NCBI GenBank assembly: GCA_022483045.1
Contig: JAKVOA010000001.1
Span: 767,750 to 831,749, forward strand
Direction of reading: 5' to 3'
From: Oscillospiraceae bacterium
Lineage (GTDB): Bacteria > Bacillota > Clostridia > Oscillospirales > Acutalibacteraceae
Length of the DNA: 64,000 nucleotides
A program made the position numbers and the translations under genes. Under the pieces are notes generated by a model. It was not told the DNA's origin. It saw only the letters and a program-made list of their open reading frames with translations, and did no database searches. This document shows positions 28,404 through 37,233 of the stretch, in pieces. Every line of letters begins with the position of its first letter. Position 1 is the stretch's first letter.

Positions 28404-31400
28404 ATGAAAAAGAAGAGTTTTGCCTGCAGAATATTAGCTTCCTTTCTGTCGGTGCTTTTGGTGCTGGGCGTTGTGCCTGTTTCGGCTTTTGCATTAGATA
28501 GCGGCACGTCTGCTTTGGGCCAAGTGCATGTTGTTGTAGAAAATACAACTTACACGAAAGACCAGGGGGCCCCGTGGGACGGCACACTGGTTGATACGGA
28601 AGTCAATCTGCAAAGTGATTCTACCATGATGTCCGAAATTGTCGCGGCCCTTACCAGTGAGGGCTGTACACAGGAGGGCGCAGAAAATAACTATATTTCT
28701 AAAATCAACGACTTAGGGGAATTCGATGGCGGCTTCATGAGCGGCTGGATGGGTACCCTGAATGATTGGTTTACAAATACCGGATTCGGCAATTATACTG
28801 TCGCCAACGGCAAGCTACAGGCCGGCGATGAAATCCGTGTCATGTATACCTGCAGTTACGGAGAAGACCTTGGCACTTCTTGGAATAACACCTATAAAAC
28901 GCTGAAAGGCCTTTCGGCCAATACAGGAACATTTGACAAGGCCTTTTCGCCAGATACTAAGAATTATACGCTGACAGTGCCAGTCGGCACCCAGCAGATT
29001 AGGCTGACCCCAACTGCCACAAATAAATGGTATCAGGTCACGCTTTTTTCTGATGGCCAGGAATATCGCCGAACAAAGGCCATTCCTATAAAAGACGGAA
29101 CAGTCATTATTTTAAAGTGCGGGGACGATACTTCTTCAGAAACGTATACAGTTACAGTAAAAGTGCCGGCGCCTCCGGTCAACCGGCCGCCGGTCTTATC
29201 GGGCAGCAGCTCACAAACAAAAGACCTTGCCTTTGGGGGCACTTATACACTGGACCTTTCCAATATTTTCACTGACCCCGACAAAGATACAATGACCTAT
29301 ACCGTTCAAATAAACGGCGCCGCCGCGCTGCCAGCAGCGAAAAAGTATTCTTATATTTCTTCTCAGGCAGGGAAGACTACATTAACTTTTCGTGCCAGTG
29401 ATGGAAAGGTAGCCAGCAAGACAGCATATACCGTTACCCTGAATGTCGCTGAAAAAAGTAATTTTGATACCATTTACCAGAAGACAGGGGATTACCTTGC
29501 CAAAACGGTCACTGACCCGCGGAATGCTTCCGTTGGCGGGGAATGGGCAGTTATTTCTTTGAAGCGGGCCGATTATCCGGTCAGTGCTGATTTTTACGAA
29601 AAGTACAAAGCTGATTTATTGAAAAACCTGAATCGGACAAAGGGTGTTTTGTCAAAATACAAATACACCGAATATGACCGTGGCATTTTGGCACTGACTG
29701 CTCTTGGGGAAAATCCAGCTGATTTTAACGGCTACAATCTTTTGGCGCCTCTGGCAGATTACAACAAGGTCATTTTTCAGGGGATAAACGGCCCAATCTG
29801 GGCTCTGCTGGCGGTCAATTCTCTGCCGTACACTTACCCGCAGAAACTGCCGGCAAATGCAAAAAAACTGGCAACACCTGAAAATTTAATTACGTGTATT
29901 CTCAGTAAAGAATGTAAAGGCGGCGGCTGGGCTCTGTCTGGCTCTGCTGCAGACCCGGATATGACAGCGATGGCGCTGCAGGCTTTGGCACCTTACTATA
30001 ACGGCACCCTAAAGGCTTCTCTTACAAAAGAAGAATTTGCAAATCTAAAGTCTGCCGTTGACCGTGCTGTAACAGCTCTCTCTCAACTGCAAAGGAACGA
30101 CGGCGGCTTTGCAAGCTGGGGCACTATCAATTCAGAGTCTATTTCGCAGGTCATCATTGCACTTACCTCGCTCAAGATCGACCCGCTAAACGACACGCGC
30201 TTTATAAAAGGCGGTCACAGCCTGCTGGAGTGCCTGTGCACCTTTGCAGACAGCGAAACCGGCGGCTTTTACCATGCGTTTCCCACAGATTTAAGTCAAG
30301 AGCCTACCGTAAACGAAATGGCGACCGAGCAGGCTTATGAGGCGCTGGTGGCGTACCACCGCTTTTCCGCACAGCGCACATCGCTGTTCGATATGCGCGA
30401 CACACAGTTCAGTGATAAAATCCAATCTTTTATGAAGAAAATTGACGGCTTCACAACCGTCAGTCTTAGTAACGCCGATATCATTTTGGCGGCACAGACT
30501 ACTTACAACAGCTTTTCTGCAGAAGAAAAGTCACAGGTCACCAATTTACCTAAATTAACAGAAGCTGTAGAAAAGGCTGCGGCGGTTTTGAAAAACATTC
30601 AAGCGGCAAAAACCGCAGCAGATGCAATTCCTACGCTGGTTACGAGCAGCGGAATTGCGAAAGCAGAGCAGGCAAAGACTGCATTTGACGCGCTGAGCAA
30701 AGAAGAAAAGCAGTACTTTATGCTGAACTATCAGGAAGCGTACAACACGCTTACTACGGCGGAAATCCGTGTAGAAATGCTGCAAAAAGCGGCCGCTGCA
30801 GAGGCGGAAATCAACAGAATCGGAACCGTAACCAAACAGAGCGCAAAAAAGATTGCGGCTGCACGCGCCGCGTACAATCAGCTTGATGTTTGGGAGCGGG
30901 CTCTGGTTTCCAATTACCAGACGTTGCTCTCTGCAGAAAAGGCCCTGAAAACTTTGCAGGCAGCGGCCCAGACAAAGCCGCAGGTACAGCAGACAACGGT
31001 TTTTGACAGTACACCAGTGCGTGTGCAGACAGCTGCACTGCCACCGGCACAAACGACTGCTGTTAGCAAGAGCATTCAAAGTACAAAAGTGCTGCCAAGC
31101 GCAGCTGATCGCAGCCGCATCGCTTCCCAAAACCACACCAATGCAGCGTACGGCATGACAGTCAATGGCATTGCCTGGAATATTAAAGCGGTCGTACAGA
31201 AAGAAGCAGCGGCAAAGCTGCAGAAGCTGAGTGGCAGTTTCGGAAAAAACACCCCGCTTGCATTGTTCAGCGTCACTTACAAAAATACGCTTACAAATCA
31301 AACGGCTGAGCCAGCTGGCAGCGTGTCTTTCAGCATGGACTTGCCTGCTGATACTGCAAAATACAAAAAATTCACAGTAGCCCAGTACAGCAAAGACGGC

Positions 31401-31658
31401 AGCCTTTCCTATACAGACTGCAGTGTCAAAAACGGAAAACTTACGTTTCGTCTGTCGGGTGCTTCTCAGTTTGCCGTTTTGGGCTGTGCAGAGGAGTCCC
31501 TGCAAAAGCTTGACAATACCGCACCTAAAACCGCTGCCGTGGTCACGCAGACGGCAAAACAGCAGCCCGATTTCCTTTGGCTGTGGATTGTTTTGGCGGC
31601 AGCCGGCGCTGCTGTGGTCATTGTGCTGGTTGTAAAACGGCGCGTAGAAAAAGAATAA
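28404..31658 (+). CDS. Large surface protein with DUF4430, cadherin-like and alpha/alpha-toroid domains
   Basis: 1084 residues. Signal peptide 1-31 (ends VPVSAFA). DUF4430 covers about 38-155 (FMSGWMGTLNDWFTNTGF, LQAGDEIRVMYTCSYGEDLG). A cadherin-like beta-sandwich follows (168-255, TFDKAFSPDTKNYTLTVPVG), then an Ig/cadherin-like domain (260-350). Residues about 352-655 look like an alpha/alpha toroid of the prenyltransferase or intrinsic-factor kind (GGGWALSG, DGGFASWG, GGFYHAF, each followed by a helix). Helical repeats span 682-849 and a beta domain 913-1030; a C-terminal membrane helix with an Arg/Lys tail (1055-1084) is the anchor. Both parts of animal transcobalamin thus occur in one protein, in swapped order. 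It follows the first DUF4430 gene by 21 bases with SD GGAGGG. Confidence 0.75.
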   Translation: MKKKSFACRILASFLSVLLVLGVVPVSAFALDSGTSALGQVHVVVENTTYTKDQGAPWDGTLVDTEVNLQSDSTMMSEIVAALTSEGCTQEGAENNYISKINDLGEFDGGFMSGWMGTLNDWFTNTGFGNYTVANGKLQAGDEIRVMYTCSYGEDLGTSWNNTYKTLKGLSANTGTFDKAFSPDTKNYTLTVPVGTQQIRLTPTATNKWYQVTLFSDGQEYRRTKAIPIKDGTVIILKCGDDTSSETYTVTVKVPAPPVNRPPVLSGSSSQTKDLAFGGTYTLDLSNIFTDPDKDTMTYTVQINGAAALPAAKKYSYISSQAGKTTLTFRASDGKVASKTAYTVTLNVAEKSNFDTIYQKTGDYLAKTVTDPRNASVGGEWAVISLKRADYPVSADFYEKYKADLLKNLNRTKGVLSKYKYTEYDRGILALTALGENPADFNGYNLLAPLADYNKVIFQGINGPIWALLAVNSLPYTYPQKLPANAKKLATPENLITCILSKECKGGGWALSGSAADPDMTAMALQALAPYYNGTLKASLTKEEFANLKSAVDRAVTALSQLQRNDGGFASWGTINSESISQVIIALTSLKIDPLNDTRFIKGGHSLLECLCTFADSETGGFYHAFPTDLSQEPTVNEMATEQAYEALVAYHRFSAQRTSLFDMRDTQFSDKIQSFMKKIDGFTTVSLSNADIILAAQTTYNSFSAEEKSQVTNLPKLTEAVEKAAAVLKNIQAAKTAADAIPTLVTSSGIAKAEQAKTAFDALSKEEKQYFMLNYQEAYNTLTTAEIRVEMLQKAAAAEAEINRIGTVTKQSAKKIAAARAAYNQLDVWERALVSNYQTLLSAEKALKTLQAAAQTKPQVQQTTVFDSTPVRVQTAALPPAQTTAVSKSIQSTKVLPSAADRSRIASQNHTNAAYGMTVNGIAWNIKAVVQKEAAAKLQKLSGSFGKNTPLALFSVTYKNTLTNQTAEPAGSVSFSMDLPADTAKYKKFTVAQYSKDGSLSYTDCSVKNGKLTFRLSGASQFAVLGCAEESLQKLDNTAPKTAAVVTQTAKQQPDFLWLWIVLAAAGAAVVIVLVVKRRVEKE

Positions 31659-31699
31659 AAACCATGGTACGGCCTTTTGTACCCAAAGGGATAAAGGAA

Positions 31700-31735
31700 A
31701 GCGGATGCAGCCTTGTAAGCTGCATCCGCTTTTTG
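31700..31735. terminator. Intrinsic terminator between convergent DUF4430 and rib genes
   Basis: AGCGGATGCAGC and GCTGCATCCGCT form a perfect 12-bp stem with a seven-base loop, followed on the + strand by TTTTG and more T. On the - strand the flank is only moderately T-rich, so it mainly serves the + strand. Confidence 0.88.
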
Positions 31736-31748
31736 TATGTTTTTTGCT

Positions 31749-32216
31749 TTATGGTTTAATTTCGTGAATCAAGTTGACCATTTCAATCGCGCCGCAGGCG
31801 CAGTCATAGCCTTTGTTGCCGGCTTTTGAGCCGGCGCGCTCCAGTGCCTGCTCAATATTTTCGGTTGTCAGTACCCCAAACATTACCGGGACTCCACTTG
31901 CAAGCGATACTTGCGCGATTCCCTTTGACATTTCACTACACACGTAGTCGTAGTGGCTGGTGCTGCCGCGAATCACCGCACCCAGGCAGATGACTGCATC
32001 GTAGGTTCCGCTGTTTGCCATTTTAGAGGCGATCAGCGGAATTTCAAATGCACCGGGCACCCATGCAACATCAATGTTTTCCTCGTCAACATCGTGCCGC
32101 TTTAAACCATCCAGGGCACCGCCCAAAAGCTTGCTGGTGATAATTTCGTTAAAACGCGCGGCAACAATGCCAATCCGCATCTTTTTTGCGACAACTTTTC
32201 CCTCAAAAATACGCAT
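31749..32216 (-). CDS. ribH: 6,7-dimethyl-8-ribityllumazine synthase
   Basis: Joins 3,4-dihydroxy-2-butanone-4-phosphate and the ribitylamino-uracil to lumazine, the penultimate step of riboflavin synthesis; forms icosahedral or pentameric shells. The 155-residue protein shows [20 protein letters not shown] near the N-terminus, VPGAFEIPL near 50 and [15 protein letters not shown] near 80, which holds the catalytic His. AAGGAG precedes the ATG. It is the last gene of ribD-ribE-ribBA-ribH. Confidence 0.97.
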   Translation of the reverse strand: MRIFEGKVVAKKMRIGIVAARFNEIITSKLLGGALDGLKRHDVDEENIDVAWVPGAFEIPLIASKMANSGTYDAVICLGAVIRGSTSHYDYVCSEMSKGIAQVSLASGVPVMFGVLTTENIEQALERAGSKAGNKGYDCACGAIEMVNLIHEIKP

Positions 32217-32251
32217 GATAAGTTCTCCTTAAAATAATTTATATATAAAAA

Positions 32252-33454
32252 TCAATAATTTAAAATATGGCCCATCTTTGCCTGCTTTGTCTGCAGGTAA
32301 AATAAGTCGTAGTGGTTTGCCGGAATCTGAATCGGCACCCGCTCTACAATTTTCATTCCGTAATCTTCCAACTGATACACTTTGTCCGGGTTGTTGGTCA
32401 AAAGGCGCAGTGTCTTTGCACCGAGGTCTTGCAAAATCTGTGCGCCAATATAGTATTCGCGCAGGTCGCCGGCAAAACCAAGCGCGTGGTTTGCCTCTAC
32501 AGTATCCATGCCACGGTCCTGCAGTTCATACGCGCGCAGCTTGTTGATAAGACCGATTCCGCGGCCCTCCTGCCGCATATAGAGCAAAATGCCGCGGCCC
32601 TCGTGTTCTATCTGCTGCATGGCAGTTGCCAGCTGCTGCCCGCAGTCGCAGCGCGCTGAACCAAAAGCGTCACCTGTCAGGCACTCAGAGTGCACCCGGC
32701 ACAAAAGATTTTTGCCGTCACCGATATTGCCTTTTACTAGGGCAACATGGTGTTCGCCATTGAGTTTGTTGACATAGCCGTAGGCAGTAAAGTTGCCGTA
32801 TTTTGTGGGCAGCTTTGCTTTGGCGACGCACTCTACCAGTTTGTCGTGCCTTTTGCGGTATTCCTGCAAATCTTTTATGGTAATAAATTTCATATTCCAT
32901 TTCTGTGCGAGCTCTTTGAGTTCGCCAGTGCGCATCATGGTGCCGTCCTGCCGCATGATTTCGCAGCACAGACCGCACTGTTTCAGTCCAGCTAGGCGGC
33001 AGAGGTCCACAGTTGCCTCGGTATGGCCGCCGCGCTCCAGCACACCATTTTTCTTTGCGCGAAGTGGAAACATGTGCCCAGGGCGGCGAAAGTCTTCAGG
33101 ACGGGCACCTTCTGCAATAGATTTGCGGGCAGTCACGCCGCGCTCTTCGGCAGAGATGCCTGTGGTGGTGCTGATGTGGTCAATCGAAACGGTAAACGCG
33201 GTTTCGTGGTTGTCTGTACTGTTGCTCACCATCTGTGGCAAAAATAGTTTGTCGCACAGCTCGCCGCTCATCGGCATACAAATAAGGCCGCGTGCATTTT
33301 TGGCCATAAAGTTTACGTTTTCAGTTGTGGCAAACTGTGCAGCACAGATAAGGTCGCCCTCATTTTCACGCTGCGGGTCGTCCGTTACCAGGATTAACTT
33401 GCCTTTTTTCAGGTCTTCCAGTGCTTCTTCTACAGTATTAAATGCAAACATCAT
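32252..33454 (-). CDS. ribBA: Bifunctional DHBP synthase / GTP cyclohydrolase II
   Basis: The N-terminal half (about 1-200) is 3,4-dihydroxy-2-butanone-4-phosphate synthase, with [11 protein letters not shown] near 26 and RRPGHMFPL near 125; the C-terminal half is GTP cyclohydrolase II, with zinc-binding cysteines in [19 protein letters not shown] near 257 and RQEGRGIGL downstream. Both domains look complete over 400 residues, so one protein supplies both precursors of riboflavin. SD is GGAGGG. Lies between ribE and ribH. Confidence 0.97.
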   Translation of the reverse strand: MMFAFNTVEEALEDLKKGKLILVTDDPQRENEGDLICAAQFATTENVNFMAKNARGLICMPMSGELCDKLFLPQMVSNSTDNHETAFTVSIDHISTTTGISAEERGVTARKSIAEGARPEDFRRPGHMFPLRAKKNGVLERGGHTEATVDLCRLAGLKQCGLCCEIMRQDGTMMRTGELKELAQKWNMKFITIKDLQEYRKRHDKLVECVAKAKLPTKYGNFTAYGYVNKLNGEHHVALVKGNIGDGKNLLCRVHSECLTGDAFGSARCDCGQQLATAMQQIEHEGRGILLYMRQEGRGIGLINKLRAYELQDRGMDTVEANHALGFAGDLREYYIGAQILQDLGAKTLRLLTNNPDKVYQLEDYGMKIVERVPIQIPANHYDLFYLQTKQAKMGHILNY

Positions 33455-33470
33455 TTTGCCCTCCGGTTTA

Positions 33471-34106
33471 TTAAATGTTTAAGCTTTTTGCGAAAACGGT
33501 GTTGCCGGGCTGCATTTCGCAAAGTCCCAGCAGCTTTTCAGTATATTTTGCAAGAATGTCCGTTTCCAGATTTACGGGGTCTCCTTTTTTACGGTATTTT
33601 AAAGTGGTATGTTCGACAGTAAAGGGAATAATTGAAACGGAAAAATTGATGTCGGTCACTTTCGCTACGGTCAGACTGATACCGTCTATTGCAACAGAAC
33701 CTTTTTCGGCAACGTAGCGCAGCAGGTTCTTTTCTGCACGGATTGTAAACCAAACGGCGTTGCCGTCAGAGAAAACGGCCGTCACGGTGCCAGTGCCGTC
33801 AATATGGCCGGAAACCACGTGTCCGCCAAAGCGGCCGTCTGCAGGCATTGCCCGCTCTAGGTTGACCGGGCTCGTTCGGTGCAGCAGCTTTAGGGCGGTA
33901 CGATTCATGGTTTCGTGTACAGCGTCTGCTGTAAATGAATGTGCAGAAAGATGCGTTACAGTCAGGCAGACGCCGTTTACTGCAATGCTGTCGCCTGTTT
34001 TTGTGCCGGCGAGTACTGTGTCCGCATGAATTGTCAGCGCAGCAGATACCGCGCCTTTTCGGATGGACTCGACAGAACCGACTTCTTCGATTATTCCTGT
34101 AAACAT
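33471..34106 (-). CDS. ribE: Riboflavin synthase, alpha subunit
   Basis: Dismutates two lumazine molecules to riboflavin. It consists of two lumazine-binding repeats: [15 protein letters not shown] with [13 protein letters not shown], then [14 protein letters not shown] with [12 protein letters not shown]. The length of 211 residues fits. The ATG at 34106 is chosen because the protein begins with the invariant MFTGI; it overlaps the end of ribD by 16 bases. A longer reading frame to 34298 is only frame extension inside ribD. Confidence 0.95.
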   Translation of the reverse strand: MFTGIIEEVGSVESIRKGAVSAALTIHADTVLAGTKTGDSIAVNGVCLTVTHLSAHSFTADAVHETMNRTALKLLHRTSPVNLERAMPADGRFGGHVVSGHIDGTGTVTAVFSDGNAVWFTIRAEKNLLRYVAEKGSVAIDGISLTVAKVTDINFSVSIIPFTVEHTTLKYRKKGDPVNLETDILAKYTEKLLGLCEMQPGNTVFAKSLNI

Positions 34107-35191
34107 GGTAGCACCTTGCTTTCCAGCAGAATATCGTTTCCGAGCCGCGTCACAGCGGGCGGGGAGAGGGGAAAAGCTGCCTGCGGTGTGGCTGCACCGG
34201 TACCGTCGATCGGTGATTTCGCCAGGTCTCCGCCAAAAAGCTTTGGCGCGATGTAAGCTTGCACTTTCTGAACAATGCCGCTTTCCAGTGCAGACCAATT
34301 CAGTGTGGCGCCGCCCTCCAGCAGGACACTGTCAATTTTTCGTCTGCCAAGTTCCTGCATCAGCGCGTGCATATCCACGTGCCCCTGCTTTTCCGGAAGC
34401 TCTAAGATTTCACACCCTGCAGCGGAAAAAGGGTTCTGCCGTGCTTTGTCTTTGCAGCAGGTTGCAAACAGGGTTGGCACCTCTGCAGCAGTTGTTACGA
34501 CCTGTGCAGAAAGGGGAGTGCGCAGATGTGTGTCGCAGAGAATGCGCAGAGGATTTCTGCCGCTGGGCAGGCGGCAGGTTAGAAGCGGGTCATCCGCCAA
34601 AACGGTGCCCACCCCGGCCATGATTGCTGCACAGCGGTTTCGGTCCTGGTGCACTTTTGCGCGCGCTTCCTTTCCAGTTATCCATTTGGAAAGGCCCGTG
34701 GCTGTGGCAATTTTACCGTCCATAGTCATAGCGTATTTTAAAATGACATAGGGCATGCCTGTTTGAATATAGTAAAAAAAGATTTCATTAAGCGAATCGC
34801 ATGCTTCTTTCAGCACACCTTCTGTGACGGCAATGCCGCGCTCCCGCAGAATCCGCACGCCTTTGCCGGCTACCAGCGGGTTTGGGTCAGAAGAGCCGAT
34901 GACAACACGGCTGATTTTGTTTGCAATGATGGCATCCGTACAGGGGGGCGTCTTTCCCCAGTGGCAGCACGGTTCCAATGTTACATAAAGAGTTGCACCC
35001 TCCGCAGATTCTTTGCAGCTGGAAAAGGCGTTGCGTTCAGCGTGTAGTTCGCCGTATTTTTCGTGATAGCCCTGTCCAATAATGCGACCGTACTTTACCA
35101 GCACCGCGCCGACTAAAGGGTTTGGGTTGACTTTTCCGCAGCCTTTTTTAGCGAGCGTGAGCGCCAGCTGCATATATGACTCGTCTGACAT
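34091..35191 (-). CDS. ribD: Bifunctional pyrimidine deaminase/reductase RibD
   Basis: First gene of the operon. Residues 1-145 form the deaminase with zinc motif HAERNAF near 50 and PCCHWGKTPPC near 75; residues 146-366 form the NADPH-dependent reductase (YVILKYAMTMDGKIA, LLEGGATLNWSAL). The ATG at 35191 follows AGGAGG at 35198-35203 (minus strand); the reading frame continues upstream into the leader terminators but has no family sequence there. Product length is 366. Confidence 0.96.
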   Translation of the reverse strand: MSDESYMQLALTLAKKGCGKVNPNPLVGAVLVKYGRIIGQGYHEKYGELHAERNAFSSCKESAEGATLYVTLEPCCHWGKTPPCTDAIIANKISRVVIGSSDPNPLVAGKGVRILRERGIAVTEGVLKEACDSLNEIFFYYIQTGMPYVILKYAMTMDGKIATATGLSKWITGKEARAKVHQDRNRCAAIMAGVGTVLADDPLLTCRLPSGRNPLRILCDTHLRTPLSAQVVTTAAEVPTLFATCCKDKARQNPFSAAGCEILELPEKQGHVDMHALMQELGRRKIDSVLLEGGATLNWSALESGIVQKVQAYIAPKLFGGDLAKSPIDGTGAATPQAAFPLSPPAVTRLGNDILLESKVLPCLQE

Positions 35192-35206
35192 AAAAAGCCT
35201 CCTTTT

Positions 35207-35255
35207 ACAGAAAAAAGCGCCCGAACAGACAAAACTGCTCAGGGCGCTCTGCAAA
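35207..35255 (-). terminator. Second leader hairpin before ribD
   Basis: On the minus strand AGCGCCCTGAGCAG pairs with CTGTTCGGGCGCT (one bulge, one wobble) and is followed by TTTTTTCTG. It lies between the riboswitch terminator and the ribD SD. Confidence 0.75.
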
Positions 35256-35279
35256 AAAATATGGTTTGGCCGCAAAAAC

Positions 35280-35313
35280 GAAAAAGCTCTGAAATGCTGC
35301 GGCATTTCAGAGC
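35280..35313 (-). terminator. FMN-riboswitch-linked terminator
   Basis: GCTCTGAAATGC and GCATTTCAGAGC form a perfect 12-bp stem with a four-base loop and run into TTTTTCGTTTTT on the minus strand. It is the first terminator after the FMN aptamer. Confidence 0.85.
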
Positions 35314-35361
35314 AAATATACACAAAGAGACCTCTGCCCAAAATGGGCAGGCCATATTCTT

Positions 35362-35478
35362 TCGTATCTTCTTCTATTCAGACTATTACTGCCGGCCTCG
35401 GAATTTCACCGAATCATGCCTTGCGGCTCGTGGGCTTTACCACCGATAGGGAATTGCACCCTGCCCTGAAGATCTTCT
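35362..35478 (-). promoter_or_regulatory. FMN riboswitch (RFN element)
   Basis: Read on the minus strand, the element contains AGGGCAGGGTGCAATTCCC, then GGTGGTAAAGCCCACGAGC, GATTCGGTGAAATTCCGAGG and CCGGCAGTAATAGTC in the conserved RFN order, closed by short complementary ends (TCTTC and GAAGA). It sits directly upstream of ribD with terminators between, so FMN should shut off the riboflavin operon. A small CTGCCCA/TGGGCAG inverted repeat at 35334-35350 lies just after the aptamer. Confidence 0.95.
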
Positions 35479-35492
35479 ATTCATTTGTTGTT

Positions 35493-35521
35493 ATTATAAC
35501 CAGGTATTGTAAAACTGTCAA
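35493..35521 (-). promoter_or_regulatory. Consensus sigma-A promoter of the rib operon
   Basis: On the minus strand TTGACA (35516-35521) and TATAAT (35493-35498) are 17 bases apart, a perfect consensus, and transcription would start about eight bases before the RFN element. Confidence 0.88.
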
Positions 35522-35564
35522 GCTTTTTAAAATTTTTGTTTCTCTTTTCGTAAATATTACCAAA

Positions 35565-35852
35565 TCACAGCAGCCAGCCGCTGTGGAGAAGCCAAAACAG
35601 CAGAAGCAGCTGCAGGGCAAAAATGACCGGAATGCCGACCATGAATTTTTTGTGCAGGGTCTTGTGGTGAATGGCGCGCATAACAAGGTACATTGCGGCA
35701 CTGCCGCCAAGGGCGCTCAAGAAAAGCAGGGTGCTTTCGGGGACACGCCAGCGGTGCTTTTCGGCTGCACGCTTGTCCCATCCTGTGACAATGGCAGAGA
35801 CTGCACTGATTCCGCAGAAATAAATGAGTAAAAGCTTTGCTGCTGCAGACAT
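35565..35852 (-). CDS. DUF1294 small membrane protein
   Basis: 95 residues with three hydrophobic segments (LLLIYFCGISAVSAIVTGWD, LLFLSALGGSAAMYLVMRA, IPVIFALQLLLLFWLL). The pattern WDKRAAEKHRWRVPESTLL followed by ALGGS and the HHKTLHKKF loop is that of the DUF1294 family, whose function is unknown. The ATG at 35852 is preceded by AAAGGAG. It lies divergent from the GHL10 gene. Confidence 0.85.
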   Translation of the reverse strand: MSAAAKLLLIYFCGISAVSAIVTGWDKRAAEKHRWRVPESTLLFLSALGGSAAMYLVMRAIHHKTLHKKFMVGIPVIFALQLLLLFWLLHSGWLL

Positions 35853-35934
35853 TTGCGCTTTTTCTCCTTTCCAAATTTTTATAATGACAGATGGAATAAC
35901 AGAATGGAAAATCAACAGACAGGAGGAAACAGGC

Positions 35935-37230
35935 ATGGTTATTTCGCTGTTTCACAAACACAGGCAGGCGGCGGCCCTACTGATGCTGGCTTTGGCGGTG
36001 CTGGCAACCATGGCGGCCAAACAGTTTGGTACAGGAAAGCAGAGCGCCAAGGCTGCTTCACAAAGCACCACCGCTGCAGTAAAGGCTGCCGCTCCTTCGA
36101 CGCAGAGCAGCCAACCAACTGCTGCGGTGGGGGCGAAAGCCAGCAGCACAGAGATGCGTGCAGTATGGGTGCCGTACTACACGCTGAGCCTTTCGGGAAA
36201 AAGCGCAAAAGATGAGAATGCCTTTATACGGTATTATACTGAAATCGTGCAGAATGCGAAAGCGCGCGGTATGAATGCCGTTGTCGTGCATGTGCGTGCT
36301 TTCAGTGACGCGATGTATCCCTCTCAGTATTATCCGTGGTCTAACATGACCGGAAATACACAGGGGGTCAATCCCGGGTATGACCCGCTCAAAGATATGG
36401 TTTCTATTACGCATGCCGCGGGTCTGCAGTTTCATGCGTGGCTGAATCCGCTTCGTGTGCAGCTAAATGGCTCGCCATCTATTTTGGCACAAAACAATCC
36501 GTGGAATCTGTTTGCAAAAGACCCCGCAAAGGCGGGCTGGGCGGTCAGCTACGAAAGCGGCAAATACCTTGACCCTGGTTTTGAGGGGGTGCGCCGCTAC
36601 ATTGCTGCAGGCGCTGCAGAAATCGCAAAAAAGTACGCAGTAGACGGGATTCAGTTTGACGATTATTTTTACCCGGAGGACGGGGGAGATGCGTTTGACG
36701 CTGTTTCATACAAAGCCTACTGTGCAGGGAAAAAAACAGGGCAAGCCCTTTCCCGTGCAGAGTGGCGCTGTGCCAATATCAACGACCTGCTTTCCAAGAC
36801 CTACCGCGCAGTAAAAGAAAACCGCCCGCAGGCGGCCTTTGGCGTTTCCCCACAGGGCAATCTGCAAAACGACAAAAAGATCGGAGCAGACGCCGCTGTT
36901 TGGTGCCGGACCAGCGGGTATGTCGACTACATATGCCCACAGGTGTATTACAACTACAATAATCCAATCCTGCCGTACGACAAAGCGGTGCAGACTTGGC
37001 GCAGCTTAGTTACCGCAAAAGGGATAAAGCTGTATTTTGGCCTTGGCCTTTATAAAGCCGACAGCGGCGCTGACAGCGGCGCATGGAAAGACAGCACCAA
37101 CACCATTGCACGCCAGATTGAAACCGCACGCACCCAGCGTTGTGATGGATTTATGATTTTTTCTTATGAAGATTTGCTTGTTCCCGGGCGAAAACAGGAA
37201 GTGGAAAACGTTATGAAGCTGTTTCAGTAA
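35935..37230 (+). CDS. GHL10-family (DUF187) glycoside hydrolase-like lipoprotein or secreted protein
   Basis: 431 residues. The N-terminal hydrophobic stretch (AALLMLALAVLATMAA) is a signal or anchor, followed by a Ser/Ala-rich linker. The (beta/alpha)8-type domain starts with EMRAVWVPYYTLSLSGK and continues with MNAVVVHVRAFSDAMYPS, GLQFHAWLNPLRV, VDGIQFDDYFYPED and KLYFGLGLYKADSG, typical of the glycosyl-hydrolase-like 10 family. Acidic residues in DDYFYPED are candidate catalytic ones; the substrate is probably a cell-wall or external glycan. AGGAGG lies before ATG 35935. It converges on mtaB with only three bases between stops. Confidence 0.85.
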   Translation: MVISLFHKHRQAAALLMLALAVLATMAAKQFGTGKQSAKAASQSTTAAVKAAAPSTQSSQPTAAVGAKASSTEMRAVWVPYYTLSLSGKSAKDENAFIRYYTEIVQNAKARGMNAVVVHVRAFSDAMYPSQYYPWSNMTGNTQGVNPGYDPLKDMVSITHAAGLQFHAWLNPLRVQLNGSPSILAQNNPWNLFAKDPAKAGWAVSYESGKYLDPGFEGVRRYIAAGAAEIAKKYAVDGIQFDDYFYPEDGGDAFDAVSYKAYCAGKKTGQALSRAEWRCANINDLLSKTYRAVKENRPQAAFGVSPQGNLQNDKKIGADAAVWCRTSGYVDYICPQVYYNYNNPILPYDKAVQTWRSLVTAKGIKLYFGLGLYKADSGADSGAWKDSTNTIARQIETARTQRCDGFMIFSYEDLLVPGRKQEVENVMKLFQ

Positions 37231-37233
37231 AGT

